A DNA stretch of 64,000 bases from JBEIFW01 sp046081125 (GCA_046081125.1 JBJTVH010000054.1:1-64000); one strand, 5' to 3'; positions 47,895-57,209 are shown, counted from the first letter of the stretch. Notes: generated by a model not told the origin, from the sequence alone. Translations and numbers: made by a program.

Positions 47895-49637
47895 TCAGGG
47901 AAGCTCGAGCACCGTCACCGTGCCGTGGTCGCCGTTGACCTCGACCAGCGCCCCGTCGGGGATCCGCTCCGTCGCCTCGTTCACCGACACCACGCACGGG
48001 ATGCCGAGCTCACGGCTGACGATGATGGCGTGGCTCAACGGTGCACCGACGTTCACGACGACCGCGGCCGCCGGCACGAACAGCGGCGTCCACGCCGGGT
48101 CGGTCATCGGCGCGACGAGCACGTCACCCGGCTCGAGCGCCGACGGGTCCGACGGGTGCAGGATCACCCGGGCCCGACCACGGGCCACCCCGGGGCAACC
48201 CGGCAAGCCCGACAGCGAGTCGCCGACCGCAGCGGCGGGCGCCCGGTGTGCGCCCCGGCGGGGCCATTCGGTGTTCGGCGGGGGCGGCGTGTCGAACAGG
48301 AACGGCGGCTCCAGCGACTCGAGCCATGCCAGGTGGGCCTTGCGTTCGGCCGCCAGCGCCGGCACGTCGGCCAAGGTGCCCGCGGCAAGCGCCTGCAGCT
48401 CGTCGCCGAACAGCAGGCAGGCGTCACGGGGCTCGGTCATCTGTCCCCGGCCGACGGCCCGTCGGCCGAGCTCCCACACCGCCAGGCGCACCTCCTGGAT
48501 GACCCGGATGATGTTGGTCTTGGCCCGCTCCCGGCCGGGGACAAACGTAGCGGCCGCCGCGAGTGCGGCGAGGAACTGCCCTTGGGTCTCGGGATCGCCG
48601 GCGAGCGCAGCAGCCGTCTCGTCGCCGAGCGCCTTGCGCTCGGCCTCGGCCGCAGCGTTGTGCCCCTTGGGTGACGCGTCGTCGTCGGCCAGGCGCATCC
48701 GGTCCACGAGAGCGAGGACCAGGTCGGGTCGGATCTCCCAGGTCGGCGCGTGGATGTCCCATTCGTTGGGCCCCCGCGACCCGAACTCGGCCAGGAACTC
48801 GTCCAGCGCAGCGACGAACGACCGGGCCGCGGGCGAGTCGTCGGCTCGCAGCCGCTCGGTCAGCCCGTCGGTGCCGGCGTCGAACGCGGCGGCCAGCCCG
48901 GCGTCGGCCCGCACGACGCGCGACAGGTCCCACATGGCGTACGACGGCGCCGCCGAGTCGACCCCGCCGAGGCCGGCGAGCAGGCGCATCGCCCGGGTCG
49001 GGTCACCCAGCGCCGCGCACACTGCGGCGATCACACCGGGCCCGATCGACGCTGCGCCCGACTGATTGATGTGCTGGTTGAACAGCTCGCGACACATCGG
49101 CTTGAACGACAACGCCCGCTCGATCAACTCAACGTCGGACAACGTCGACAGATCGGGGCGGGCCGCGCGCACCGCTCGCGCCGCAAGGCGGTCGGCCTCG
49201 AGCTCGGACTGGTCCTGCGTACCCATCACCCAGCCGAGCCAGTTCGTCATCACCTCGGTGGTGGCGGCGTTGGTGTGCCACGGCTCGGCCACGTAGGGCG
49301 GGATGTTCGGATGCCCGGCGAAGTACGCGGCGTCGAGCGCCTCGGCGGTGAACCCCGGCGTGCGCTCGGCCCATACCCGCAGCAGCGTGATCCCCAGATA
49401 GGCGTAACCACCGAACACGCCAATGACCTCAGGCCGCGTCGGATGCACTTCGTCCTCGCCGATGCCGAGCCGTCGCGTCATGCAGTCGCGCCAACCCAGG
49501 ATGGTGCCACCCTCGAACACGAGATCCCACCCTGCCGGACTCGGCGGATCGGGCAGCACCTCCCCCACGTTGGCCCGCGTCCAGAACGGATACTTCGGGT
49601 CGTAGTGGTTGTCGGCGATCCAGCGAGTGCTCGCCAT
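47895..49637 (-). CDS. PEP-utilising-enzyme-like protein with swivelling His domain, no ATP-grasp domain
   Basis: 580 residues. The C-terminal ~100 residues are the PEP-utiliser mobile domain: GCPGVARGRARVIL, GDVLVAPMTDPAWTPLF and VVVNVGAPLSHAIIVSRELGIPCVVSV, with the phosphorylated His in PLSHA. The N-terminal ~470 residues match the substrate-binding region of rifampin-phosphotransferase-type proteins (DNHYDPKYPFWTRANVGEVLPDPPSP, FGSRGPNEWDIHAPTWEIRPD). The usual N-terminal ATP-grasp domain is absent. It may need an ATP-binding partner elsewhere, or use another phosphate donor. It is last of a minus-strand run from the VOC gene at 53509, 57 bases after the sulfatase. Confidence 0.85.
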   Translation of the reverse strand: MASTRWIADNHYDPKYPFWTRANVGEVLPDPPSPAGWDLVFEGGTILGWRDCMTRRLGIGEDEVHPTRPEVIGVFGGYAYLGITLLRVWAERTPGFTAEALDAAYFAGHPNIPPYVAEPWHTNAATTEVMTNWLGWVMGTQDQSELEADRLAARAVRAARPDLSTLSDVELIERALSFKPMCRELFNQHINQSGAASIGPGVIAAVCAALGDPTRAMRLLAGLGGVDSAAPSYAMWDLSRVVRADAGLAAAFDAGTDGLTERLRADDSPAARSFVAALDEFLAEFGSRGPNEWDIHAPTWEIRPDLVLALVDRMRLADDDASPKGHNAAAEAERKALGDETAAALAGDPETQGQFLAALAAAATFVPGRERAKTNIIRVIQEVRLAVWELGRRAVGRGQMTEPRDACLLFGDELQALAAGTLADVPALAAERKAHLAWLESLEPPFLFDTPPPPNTEWPRRGAHRAPAAAVGDSLSGLPGCPGVARGRARVILHPSDPSALEPGDVLVAPMTDPAWTPLFVPAAAVVVNVGAPLSHAIIVSRELGIPCVVSVNEATERIPDGALVEVNGDHGTVTVLELP

Positions 49638-49694
49638 CGGTCCTCCCCCAAGGTGAACGACGGTTGAACGTCGAGCCCGGAGGTTAGGCGTCGA

Positions 49695-51230
49695 TCAGAC
49701 CGGCGCGACCACGCGGGGCCGCGGCGAGCGCATCGGGGGCTGGTGCGCCCACAGGTCGGCCACCAACTCGTCGCGATGGGACCGCACCGCCGGGTCGTCC
49801 CACCGGTTCACCTGCTGGAGCGGGTCGGCCCCGAGGTCGTACAACTCGCCCTCGGTGCCGTCGTGGCTGTGGCCGGACTGGTACGTGGAGCACACCCAAC
49901 CGTCCCGGTAGATCGTGCGCAGGTGGACCGCGACGCCGAACAGCTCCGAATCCCACTCGGTCAGCACCCGCTCGAACCCCCGGGCGTCGGCGTCGACGTC
50001 GTCGACCGGCAGCGGCCGGCCCTCCATCCACGACGGCACCGGCACCCCGGCGATGGCGCAGAACGTCGGCGCCAGATCGACCAGGCCCACCGGACGGGTC
50101 ACCGACGACGGCGTCGCATGGGCCGACGGCGCCGGCCGCCACACCAGCGGGAGTCGCATCAGGCCGTCGACGTGGTAGGGACCCTTGAACAACAGCCCGA
50201 AATCGCCCTGCAGTTCGCCGTGATCGGTCGTGAACACCACGTCGGTGTCACCGCCCCAGCCCCGGCGCTCGATCGCCGTCAGCACCCGGCCGAGCGCCTC
50301 GTCGATCAGCTCGACCTCGATCGCATTGCGGGCGTTGACCTCCCGCACCTGATCGGCGGTCAGTGTGGCCGGCACCCAGGCGAGCGGCGCCTCGTAGTTC
50401 GACACCAGGCGACCGTCGTACCAGGCCCGCCAGTGCCGCGGCTTTGCGCCCAGGATCGCTTCGCGCGCCGCTGCGTCCACCGGGTAGCCGGCCGGCAGCG
50501 GCACCTCCCGCCAGTCGACGCGGTGCAGCTCCGACGCGGGCGGATCCCAGGGGTGGTGCGGGTCGGGGAAGCTCACCCAGCAGAACCAGTCGTCGGCCGG
50601 ATCGAGCGAGTCGAGCCAGGCGATCGTGCGATCCGCGACCCAATCGGTGTGGTACCACTCCCGCAGGATCGGGTTGTCGTGCACCTGCGGTGCGCCGGTG
50701 GCCCCGCCCGCGGCTGCGTTCACCTCGAGGCTGCCGTCGAGCACCGGGTAGAAGTTCCCGACCGCCTCGGGATGCTCCGCTGCGAGCCAGCGGGCGTAGT
50801 GCAGCGGACCAGCCGCCCCGTGGGTCGCGAACTCGAGGTGCTCGAAGCCCCGGTGGATCCCGGGCTGACCGAAGCGGGCGAAACGATTCTCCGGGTAGCG
50901 GGCGAACGGGTCGAGGAACGGCTCGAAGTGCGGCTTGCCGACGAGCGCGGTGCGGTACCCGGCGCCGTGGAGCACCTCGGCCACCGACGGTGCGTCGTCC
51001 GGCAACGGCACCCCGTTCATCCACACCCCGTGGGTGCTCGGATGCTGGCCGGTGAGCATCGTCGAGCGCGACGGCATGCACACAACCGACTGCGGATGGG
51101 CCCGCTCGTAGCGGCGCCCGGCCGCGGCCAGGCCGTCCACCACCGGGGTCCGCGACAGGATCCCGCCGTTGCAGCCCAACGTGTCGTAGCGCTGCTGGTC
51201 GGTCGTGACGAACAGGATCTTGCGTCCCAT
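49695..51230 (-). CDS. Sulfatase (alkaline-phosphatase superfamily)
   Basis: A 511-residue sulfatase starting at 51230, where the ATG shares a base with the SRPBCC stop. ILFVTTDQQRYDTLGC has the first metal Asp, and VVCMPSRSTMLTG carries Cys51 in the CxPSR motif that is oxidised to formylglycine. VGKPHFEPF, FPDPHHPWDPP and VFTTDHGELQGDFGLLFKG hold further metal and substrate residues. No signal peptide is visible, so the enzyme is likely cytosolic. A formylglycine-generating enzyme is needed but is not in the window. Substrates could be alkyl, aryl or sugar sulfates. PEP-utiliser-like gene follows. Confidence 0.93.
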   Translation of the reverse strand: MGRKILFVTTDQQRYDTLGCNGGILSRTPVVDGLAAAGRRYERAHPQSVVCMPSRSTMLTGQHPSTHGVWMNGVPLPDDAPSVAEVLHGAGYRTALVGKPHFEPFLDPFARYPENRFARFGQPGIHRGFEHLEFATHGAAGPLHYARWLAAEHPEAVGNFYPVLDGSLEVNAAAGGATGAPQVHDNPILREWYHTDWVADRTIAWLDSLDPADDWFCWVSFPDPHHPWDPPASELHRVDWREVPLPAGYPVDAAAREAILGAKPRHWRAWYDGRLVSNYEAPLAWVPATLTADQVREVNARNAIEVELIDEALGRVLTAIERRGWGGDTDVVFTTDHGELQGDFGLLFKGPYHVDGLMRLPLVWRPAPSAHATPSSVTRPVGLVDLAPTFCAIAGVPVPSWMEGRPLPVDDVDADARGFERVLTEWDSELFGVAVHLRTIYRDGWVCSTYQSGHSHDGTEGELYDLGADPLQQVNRWDDPAVRSHRDELVADLWAHQPPMRSPRPRVVAPV

Positions 51231-51625
51231 CAGGAGCCCTCCATGATCCGCTTCAGCTCGTCGAGGGCGCCGGCGGCGGCGCCGGCGATGACGAGCGCCA
51301 TCGTGCGGGGATCGGCATCGGCGGCGTAGACCACCACGCACGTGCCGTCCCCGAGGTCGAGCACGTCGAGCGTGCTGCGGTGGAACGAGAACATCGGTGC
51401 CGCGATCCGGTACTGGAGGCGGCGCTGCACCGGGTCGACGACGAGCAACTCCTCGGGCATCGGGATCCCCGAGCCGAGCGTGATCACCCGCATCGTGCCG
51501 GTCACCTGGCAGGCGTCGATGCCGGGCCACCATTCAGGCAGCCGGGCCGGGTCGCCCACGAGCGCCCACACCTCCTCGGCCGGGCGGGCGATGCGGACGT
51601 GATGGCGGACCGATCCGAAGGCCAT
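51230..51625 (-). CDS. SRPBCC-family (polyketide cyclase-like) protein
   Basis: 131 residues. FGSVRHHVRIARPAEEVWALVGDPARLPEWWPGIDACQVTG is the standard START-like opening with the conserved Trp-Trp-Pro, and LLVVDPVQRRLQYRI and STLDVLDLGDGTCVVVYAADADP form the later strands. Such single-domain proteins bind small hydrophobic compounds or act as cyclases. The gene is 5 bases after the serine hydrolase and overlaps the sulfatase by one base (TGATG), so the three are co-expressed. Ligand unknown. Confidence 0.88.
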   Translation of the reverse strand: MAFGSVRHHVRIARPAEEVWALVGDPARLPEWWPGIDACQVTGTMRVITLGSGIPMPEELLVVDPVQRRLQYRIAAPMFSFHRSTLDVLDLGDGTCVVVYAADADPRTMALVIAGAAAGALDELKRIMEGS

Positions 51626-51630
51626 GGTGG

Positions 51631-53016
51631 TCAGCGACCGTAGCGATCGGCCAGCTCGGCGGCGAGCGCCCCCTCGGGCACCTTGCGCCCACCGGCGAAG
51701 GCCACGGCGACCACCGGGCCCCGACCACGGGCCCGGACCCGGCGAACCGCCTGGCCGTGGCTGGCGAACCCGCCGGCCCGCTCGATCACCGCGGTGTCCC
51801 GGCCGGTGACGGCCAGCACCGACGCGTCGGCGAACGGGTCGGCCTGCGCCGGCGCCGCGGCCAGCACCCGGTCCCCGACCGGCACCAGGTCGGTGACCGA
51901 CCACAGGTCCCACCACCGCCCGGTCCACGACCGCACCCGTGGGCTCGCCGCGCCGTCCCGGGCGAAGCGGCGCAGGATCGACAGCGCCCCGTCGCACCAC
52001 GGCGAGGCCGGGCCGTCGATCGCGTTGGTGAGCACCGACACGCACCACCCCTCGGTCGGGACGAGGGCCGTGCGCGACGCGAACCCCTGGAACGCCCCGC
52101 TGTGGCCCACGGTGTCGTGGTGGGCGACGGTGATCGTCCCGAGCCCGTAGCTGCGGCCCCCGGTGTCGTCGGGCACCGCCCACCGTCGGGCCAGCAGCTC
52201 GCGCCGGGACGCAGCGTCGAGCACGCTGCGGGCCGCAGCGGGGTCGAGTTGGGCGAAGAACTGCGCCACATCGGCCGCCGTCGACACGAACCCGGTCGCC
52301 GCCGACAGCGCTCCGGTGTCGTTGCGGCCCGGGACCGCGACGCGGTGGCCGAGCGGCAGCGCCCCCGAGTGCCCGAAGGCCAACGGTCCGGTTGCGGTGT
52401 CGATGTCCGGGGTGGTCGCCCGTAGCCCGGCCGGCCGGATCACGTGGCGCACGATCCAGTCCCGGTACGGCAACCCGGTCACCGCCTCGATCACCAGGCC
52501 GGCGAGGCCGTAGCCGATGTTCGAGTACTTGAACCGGGACGCCCGGTCGAGCACCGGGGCCTGGGCCAGCACGGCCCGCAGCTCGCCGTCGTCGAGGAAC
52601 GGGCGGCGGTCGGACCACTGGCCGGTGTCGTCGCCGTCGCGGGTCAACCCGGCGGTGTGGGTCAACACGTCGGCCACCGTCGCCGCCGCGACCGCCGGAT
52701 GCAGACCGGGCACGTGGTCGCCGACCGGGTCGTCGAGACGCAGCCGGCCCTGCGCCCGCAGCACCAGGATCCCGACGGCGGTGAACGTCTTCGAGTGCGA
52801 CGCGATGCGGAACCGGTGCGCCGGGGTGAGCGGCTCGCCCGTCGCCGGATCGGCCACGCCGTGCGCGCTCGCATGGACGACACGCCCGTGGTGGGTGACC
52901 GCGATCGACACGCCGGGTTGCCAGGTGCTGCGGACCTGGAAGCCCAACCACAGCGGCAGGTATGCGACCGCCGCCCGCCGGGCCGCGATCGTTGCGAGCT
53001 CAGCGTCTTGCGTCAC
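51631..53016 (-). CDS. Serine hydrolase of the beta-lactamase/DD-peptidase fold
   Basis: A 461-residue protein from a GTG at 53016. The nucleophile motif is ASHSKTF (Ser73-His-Ser-Lys76), the second motif is KYSNIGYGLAGLV (Tyr-Ser-Asn), and the third is HSGAF, the class C-type esterase/peptidase variant. About 100 residues beyond the hydrolase domain form a beta-rich tail. No signal peptide is visible, unlike secreted penicillin-binding proteins, so a cytosolic esterase or amidase is more likely than a beta-lactamase. It overlaps the VOC gene upstream by 17 bases and is followed after 5 bases by SRPBCC. Confidence 0.9.
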   Translation of the reverse strand: MTQDAELATIAARRAAVAYLPLWLGFQVRSTWQPGVSIAVTHHGRVVHASAHGVADPATGEPLTPAHRFRIASHSKTFTAVGILVLRAQGRLRLDDPVGDHVPGLHPAVAAATVADVLTHTAGLTRDGDDTGQWSDRRPFLDDGELRAVLAQAPVLDRASRFKYSNIGYGLAGLVIEAVTGLPYRDWIVRHVIRPAGLRATTPDIDTATGPLAFGHSGALPLGHRVAVPGRNDTGALSAATGFVSTAADVAQFFAQLDPAAARSVLDAASRRELLARRWAVPDDTGGRSYGLGTITVAHHDTVGHSGAFQGFASRTALVPTEGWCVSVLTNAIDGPASPWCDGALSILRRFARDGAASPRVRSWTGRWWDLWSVTDLVPVGDRVLAAAPAQADPFADASVLAVTGRDTAVIERAGGFASHGQAVRRVRARGRGPVVAVAFAGGRKVPEGALAAELADRYGR

Positions 53017-53509
53017 GACCGTCCCATTCGGCGCACACGGCGATCATGGCCTGGTGACGACGCCGGGTCGCGTCGTCGCGCCGGCCGATCTCGACGAGTT
53101 CGCGCCCCGCCCGGCCGACTGCGCTGGCCGGCTCGAAGTAGCGGAACGCGAAGCCGCCGGTGTGTCCGTCGACCACGCACCGGTGCCCGGCGTCCAGGAG
53201 CGCCCGTGCGGCGGCCTCGGCGTCGTCGGGGAAGTAGCAGAGATGCTGGAGCCCCTCCCGACCCGAGGTGAGGAAGTCGCGATAGGGCGACGGCTCGTCG
53301 TCGACCGGCGCGATCAGCTCGAGCATCACGCCTCCGGAGAAGCTGATGGCGCAGTCGAATCGAGCGGTCGTCGACACTCCCCGATACATGAACGCATCCG
53401 GGGCCAGCGCCCGGTACGTCCACCACGGCCCCACTCCTGCCGCGAGGAAATCCTCCACCCAGCGGTCGACGTCGAGCACCGCGTAGCCCAGCTGTCCGAT
53501 CGGCCCCAT
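53000..53509 (-). CDS. VOC-family (glyoxalase-like) protein
   Basis: About 169 residues from the ATG at 53509, with a GTG at 53515 as the alternative. IGQLGYAVLDVDRWVEDFLAAGVGPWW is the first VOC strand-helix, STTARFDCAISFSGGVMLELIAPVDDEPSPY has the Glu in MLELI, and GLQHLCYFPDDAEAAARALLDAGHRCV starts the second module. HCYF-like His and Glu residues could bind a metal. The arrangement resembles methylmalonyl-CoA epimerase relatives and small lactoylglutathione lyase-type proteins. It leads a five-gene minus-strand run and is divergent from the hydroxyacid dehydrogenase, 65 bases away. Confidence 0.85.
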   Translation of the reverse strand: MGPIGQLGYAVLDVDRWVEDFLAAGVGPWWTYRALAPDAFMYRGVSTTARFDCAISFSGGVMLELIAPVDDEPSPYRDFLTSGREGLQHLCYFPDDAEAAARALLDAGHRCVVDGHTGGFAFRYFEPASAVGRAGRELVEIGRRDDATRRRHQAMIAVCAEWDGRDARR

Positions 53510-53574
53510 GCGCACGAGCGCCAGTCTGCCCGCTTGCTACCGTCGCTCCGGGGGACCGACGAGCAGGAGCGCGC

Positions 53575-54561
53575 ATGGAGCTGAACGGACCGGTCACGAT
53601 CCTGGTCACGCTGGGCCTCACCCTGCCGTCGATCTCCGACGAGGAGATCGCCTCGATCCAGGCCGCGGCACCGCCCGGGTCGACGGTGCGCGTTGCGCCG
53701 TCGCTCCGGGATGCCTTCGGACAGGCCGCCGACGTCGACGTGATCCTGGGCTTCATCCCCGAGAAGCTCTTCGACGCAACCCCAAAGCTGCGCTGGGTCC
53801 ATGCCATCGCTTCGGGGATGGACGCCTTCTGCTACCCGAAGATGGTCGACAGCGACGTCGTGCTCACCGGGGAGAAGGGACTCGTGGGCGGTCACCTGGC
53901 CGACACCGGGTTCGGGTTGCTGCTTGCGCTCACCCGCCAGATCCACACGGCCATCACGCTCGGGCCGGACGGCTGGAACCATCGCGAGGCCATGCGGGCC
54001 AAGGAGATCGAGCTCGAAGGCATGACGATGGGGATCGTCGGGTTCGGCGGTACCGGCCGCGCGATGGCGCGCCGCGCCGTCGCGTTCGGGATGGACGTCA
54101 TCGCCGTCGACCCGATGCCCGTGCCCGCCTCCGACGGCGTTGCCGACGTGTGGCCGCTGCTCAAGCTCGGCCTGCTGCTCGAGCAGTCCGACGTCGTCGC
54201 CGTCTGCTGCCCGCTCACCGACGACACCCGGGGACTGTTCAATGCCGCAGCCTTCGGGCGCATGCGGGACAACAGCTATCTGGTGAACGTCACCCGGGGC
54301 GAGATCGTCGACGGCGACTCGCTGGTCGCCGCCCTGCGATCCGGGCCGCTCGCAGGCGCTGCGCTCGACGTGGCGCCGATCGAACCGCTTCCCGCCGATC
54401 ATCCCCTCTGGACGTTGCCGAACGTGGTGATGACCCCGCACACCGCCGGTGCCAGCCAACTGCGCGGCCGGCGAAACATCGATCGCTTCTGCGAGAACCT
54501 CCGCCGGGCCCAGCACGGCGGCGAACTTCTCGGCGTCGTCGACAAGCACCTGGGGTTCTGA
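53575..54561 (+). CDS. D-2-hydroxyacid dehydrogenase family protein
   Basis: A 328-residue NAD-dependent dehydrogenase. The cofactor loop is MGIVGFGGTGRAMARRAVAFGMDVIAVDP, in which the usual GxGxxG reads GFGGTG. DVVAVCCPLTDDTRGLFN and NVTRGEIVDGDSLVAAL hold the catalytic Arg, while LDVAPIEPLPADHPLW (with the Glu) and MTPHTAGAS (with the His) complete the triad. It reduces 2-oxoacids or oxidises D-hydroxyacids; hydroxypyruvate-, glyoxylate- or phosphoglycerate-type substrates are possible. The amidohydrolase starts 45 bases later on the same strand. Regulation not visible. Confidence 0.93.
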   Translation: MELNGPVTILVTLGLTLPSISDEEIASIQAAAPPGSTVRVAPSLRDAFGQAADVDVILGFIPEKLFDATPKLRWVHAIASGMDAFCYPKMVDSDVVLTGEKGLVGGHLADTGFGLLLALTRQIHTAITLGPDGWNHREAMRAKEIELEGMTMGIVGFGGTGRAMARRAVAFGMDVIAVDPMPVPASDGVADVWPLLKLGLLLEQSDVVAVCCPLTDDTRGLFNAAAFGRMRDNSYLVNVTRGEIVDGDSLVAALRSGPLAGAALDVAPIEPLPADHPLWTLPNVVMTPHTAGASQLRGRRNIDRFCENLRRAQHGGELLGVVDKHLGF

Positions 54562-54606
54562 GGCTGCGTGCCCCGGACCCCGCCAACGAGCACAACTGGA
54601 GGGACC

Positions 54607-55737
54607 ATGCGGTACTACTCGTGCGACTCCCACGTCGTGGAGCCGGCGTCGGTGTTCGAGGGGTTCGAGGAGGCCTTCGGATCGCGCGCGCCGCGCATCG
54701 ACCGGGTCCCCGGACGCGGGGAGTTCCTCGTGCTGCCAAAAGCCGGACGCATCCCGGTCGGGCGGCTCGGCATCGCCGGCAACCGCCTCGACGATCCGGC
54801 CACCGAGGCGCGCATCGCCCGCGGGTACGCCGGGCTCAACCCCGGGGTGCTCGATCCGCACGCCCGGCTCGATGAGCAACGCGTCGACGGCATCGTCGGC
54901 GAGGTGATGTACCCGAGCCTGAACATGTTCTCGTTCGCCGGCCTCGACGTCGACGTCGCCACCGCGGTGTTCGCCAAGCACAACGACTACATCGTCGACT
55001 ACTGCACCCCGGCCCCCGAGCGCCTCGTCGGTATCGGCTGCCTTCCGATCCCCGACGTCGACGCCGCCGTCGCCGAACTCGAGCGCGCTTCGGGCCGCGG
55101 GGTGCGCGGCTTCATGGTCCCCACGCACGTCGACCCGGCCCGGCCCTGGTGCCACCCGGACTACGACCGGTTCTGGGCCGCCGTACAGGACGCCCGGGCC
55201 CCGTTGACGATGCACATCTTCACCGGCACCGACTGGCTCACCGGCCTGCCCGAGCACTGGGGTGCGCCCGGCACGAGCATCAAGGGCTACACGCTTGCGC
55301 ACACCTCGGCCTGCAACACGCTCATCGATCTGATCTGCGGCGGCGTGTTCGAACGGTTCCCGGGCGTGCGCGTGGTGATCGCCGAATTCGAGACCGGCTG
55401 GGTCTCGCACTTCCTTCGGCGGCTCGACCACGCGATCTACCGCACCCCGAAGCTCGCGGTCGACTACCTGACGATGAAGCCCAGCGAGTACTTCCGCCGG
55501 AACGTCACCATCACCTTCGAAGACGACCTCGACGGGATCCTGACCCGGGACGGCATCGGCGTGGACAGCCTGGCGTGGGGCAACGACTACCCGCATCACG
55601 ACTCGATCTGGCCGCACTCGATGGCGGTGCTCGACAAGACCATGGCGTCGTGCACCCGGGAGGAACTCGAGCGGATCTGCTTCGCGAACGCGGTCGCCCT
55701 GTACGGCATCGACGCGACGAAGCTCCCTGCGGCCTGA
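54607..55737 (+). CDS. Amidohydrolase 2-family (ACMSD-like) metal-dependent hydrolase
   Basis: A 376-residue TIM-barrel protein. YYSCDSHVVEPASVF gives the N-terminal metal site (here Asp-Ser-His rather than His-x-His), LTMHIFTGTDWL a barrel His, VVIAEFETGWVSHFLRRLD the helix-facing segment and SLAWGNDYPHHDSIWPHS the conserved Asp before the C-terminal His pair. This matches the aminocarboxymuconate-semialdehyde decarboxylase-like group, which performs decarboxylations and hydrolyses in aromatic or fatty-acid breakdown. An ATG at 54607 is supported by GGAGGG six bases upstream. A Fur-family gene follows after 31 bases. Confidence 0.9.
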   Translation: MRYYSCDSHVVEPASVFEGFEEAFGSRAPRIDRVPGRGEFLVLPKAGRIPVGRLGIAGNRLDDPATEARIARGYAGLNPGVLDPHARLDEQRVDGIVGEVMYPSLNMFSFAGLDVDVATAVFAKHNDYIVDYCTPAPERLVGIGCLPIPDVDAAVAELERASGRGVRGFMVPTHVDPARPWCHPDYDRFWAAVQDARAPLTMHIFTGTDWLTGLPEHWGAPGTSIKGYTLAHTSACNTLIDLICGGVFERFPGVRVVIAEFETGWVSHFLRRLDHAIYRTPKLAVDYLTMKPSEYFRRNVTITFEDDLDGILTRDGIGVDSLAWGNDYPHHDSIWPHSMAVLDKTMASCTREELERICFANAVALYGIDATKLPAA

Positions 55738-55768
55738 TCCGGGGGGCGCCCGCCCGTAACCTGGTTCC

Positions 55769-56209
55769 GTGGACGATCTCGACGGGCTGGCGTCGGCCCG
55801 GCTGGCGGCCCAGGGGCAGCGCTTCACCGACAGCCGACGAGCGTTGCTCCGGCTCCTCGCCGACGCCGGGCAGCCGCTCACGCTCCCCGACATCCTCGAC
55901 CGACGCCGCGACCTCGCCCAGAGTTCGGTGTACCGGAACCTCGCCGTGCTCGAGCACTGCGGTCTCGTCCAGCGGATCGTCACCAACGACGAGTGGGCCC
56001 GGTACGAACTCGCCGAGGACCTCTCCGAGCACCATCACCACCTGATCTGCTCGGGTTGCGGCACGGTGCGCGACGTCGCCGTGTCGGCGTCGCTCGAGCA
56101 GGAGATCCACCGGGCGCTCACGGCGGCGGCCGCCGCCGCGGGTTTCGTCGCCCAGTACCACCGCCTCGACCTGGTCGGGTTGTGTGCGGTGTGCGCGGCG
56201 CCGGCCTGA
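55769..56209 (+). CDS. Fur-family metalloregulator (Zur/Fur type)
   Basis: A 146-residue regulator from a GTG. The winged helix spans residues ~15-80: QRFTDSRRALLRLLADAGQP, LTLPDILDRRRDLAQSSVYRNLAVLEHCGLVQRI. The dimerisation half has EHHHHLICSGCGTVRDV, combining the His-rich regulatory metal site with one CxxC, and LVGLCAVCAAP, the second CxxC of the structural zinc site. This arrangement is typical of Zur and Fur; which metal it senses cannot be told. It lies between an amidohydrolase and a quinone reductase-like gene on the same strand and near a DtxR-family gene, so the area has two metal-dependent regulators. Confidence 0.92.
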   Translation: MDDLDGLASARLAAQGQRFTDSRRALLRLLADAGQPLTLPDILDRRRDLAQSSVYRNLAVLEHCGLVQRIVTNDEWARYELAEDLSEHHHHLICSGCGTVRDVAVSASLEQEIHRALTAAAAAAGFVAQYHRLDLVGLCAVCAAPA

Positions 56210-56273
56210 CCCGGCACCGCCGCACCCGGTTCGGCGTACGCTGCGCCCGTTTGCCAGACCAGTGGAGGCGGCG

Positions 56274-57209
56274 ATGCGCGTCGTGGGCGTGGACGAGTTC
56301 GGTGGGCCCGAGGCCCTGAAGGTCTTCGAGGTTCCCGAGCCGCACGCCGGCCCCGGCGAGGTGCGGCTCCGGGTGCACGCGGCGACGGTCAACCCCACGG
56401 ACACCTACACGCGCAACGGGGCCCGCGCCGCGATGCTCACGTCCGCGCCGCCGCCCTACGTGCCCGGCATGGACGCAGCCGGCGTCGTCGACGAGGTCGG
56501 CCCGGGCACGTCCGGGCTCGCCGTCGGCGATCGCGTCATGGCCATCGTCATCCCCAACGGCGGTCACGGCGCCTACAGCGAACATCTCGTGCTGCCGGCC
56601 GAGTCGGTGGTCCGCATGCCTGCGGGAACCGGCTTCGCCGAGGCGAGCACGCTGCCGATGAACGGCCTCACCGCACGGCTGAGCCTCGACCAGCTTGCGC
56701 TCATCCCTGGGCAAACGCTCGCCGTCACGGGGGCGGCCGGCTGCTACGGCGGGTACGTCGTGCAGCTGGCCAAGGCCGACGGGCTCCGGGTGATCGCGGA
56801 CGCCAGCGAAGCCGACGAGGACCTCGTGCGCTCGCTGGGTGCCGACGTCGTCGTGCGTCGGGGGCCGGACGTTGCGTCACGGATCCTGGCCGCAGGTCCG
56901 GGCGGGGTCGACGCCCTTGCGGACGGCTCGGTGCAGAACGAGCAGGTGTACGACGCCATCCGGGACGGAGGCGGCATGGCCACCGTGCGCGGGTTCCAGG
57001 GGCCAGCGCCACGTGGGATCACGCTGCACCAAACCTGGGTGCGCGACTACTGGAAGGCCAACGACAAGCTCGACCGGCTCCGCGAGCAGGTCGAGGCGGG
57101 TGCGGTCACGCTACGCGTCGCCCGCACCTTCCCCGCCGCAGATGCCGCGGAGGCCCACCGGTTGCTGCAGGCCGGCGGCACCCGCGGCCGACTCGTCATC
57201 GAGTTCTGA
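56274..57209 (+). CDS. Quinone oxidoreductase-like (MDR superfamily) reductase
   Basis: A 311-residue NADPH-type reductase. VGVDEFGGPEALKVFEVPEP and GEVRLRVHAATVNPTDTYTRNG are the N-terminal catalytic-domain marks; no Cys/His zinc ligands are seen. PYVPGMDAAGVVDEVGPG and LAVTGAAGCYGGYVVQLAKADGLRVIA form the cofactor-binding Rossmann half. The GAAGCYG loop fits zinc-free quinone/enoyl reductases. A GGAGG site precedes the ATG by 5 bases. Its last 14 bases overlap the convergent ABM-domain gene. Substrate unknown. Confidence 0.92.
   Translation: MRVVGVDEFGGPEALKVFEVPEPHAGPGEVRLRVHAATVNPTDTYTRNGARAAMLTSAPPPYVPGMDAAGVVDEVGPGTSGLAVGDRVMAIVIPNGGHGAYSEHLVLPAESVVRMPAGTGFAEASTLPMNGLTARLSLDQLALIPGQTLAVTGAAGCYGGYVVQLAKADGLRVIADASEADEDLVRSLGADVVVRRGPDVASRILAAGPGGVDALADGSVQNEQVYDAIRDGGGMATVRGFQGPAPRGITLHQTWVRDYWKANDKLDRLREQVEAGAVTLRVARTFPAADAAEAHRLLQAGGTRGRLVIEF

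Noticed and set aside
51631..53016. Beta-lactamase resistance gene
   Set aside because: SxxK, YxN and HxG are shared by many esterases and peptidases; there is no signal peptide, and the neighbours are metabolic.
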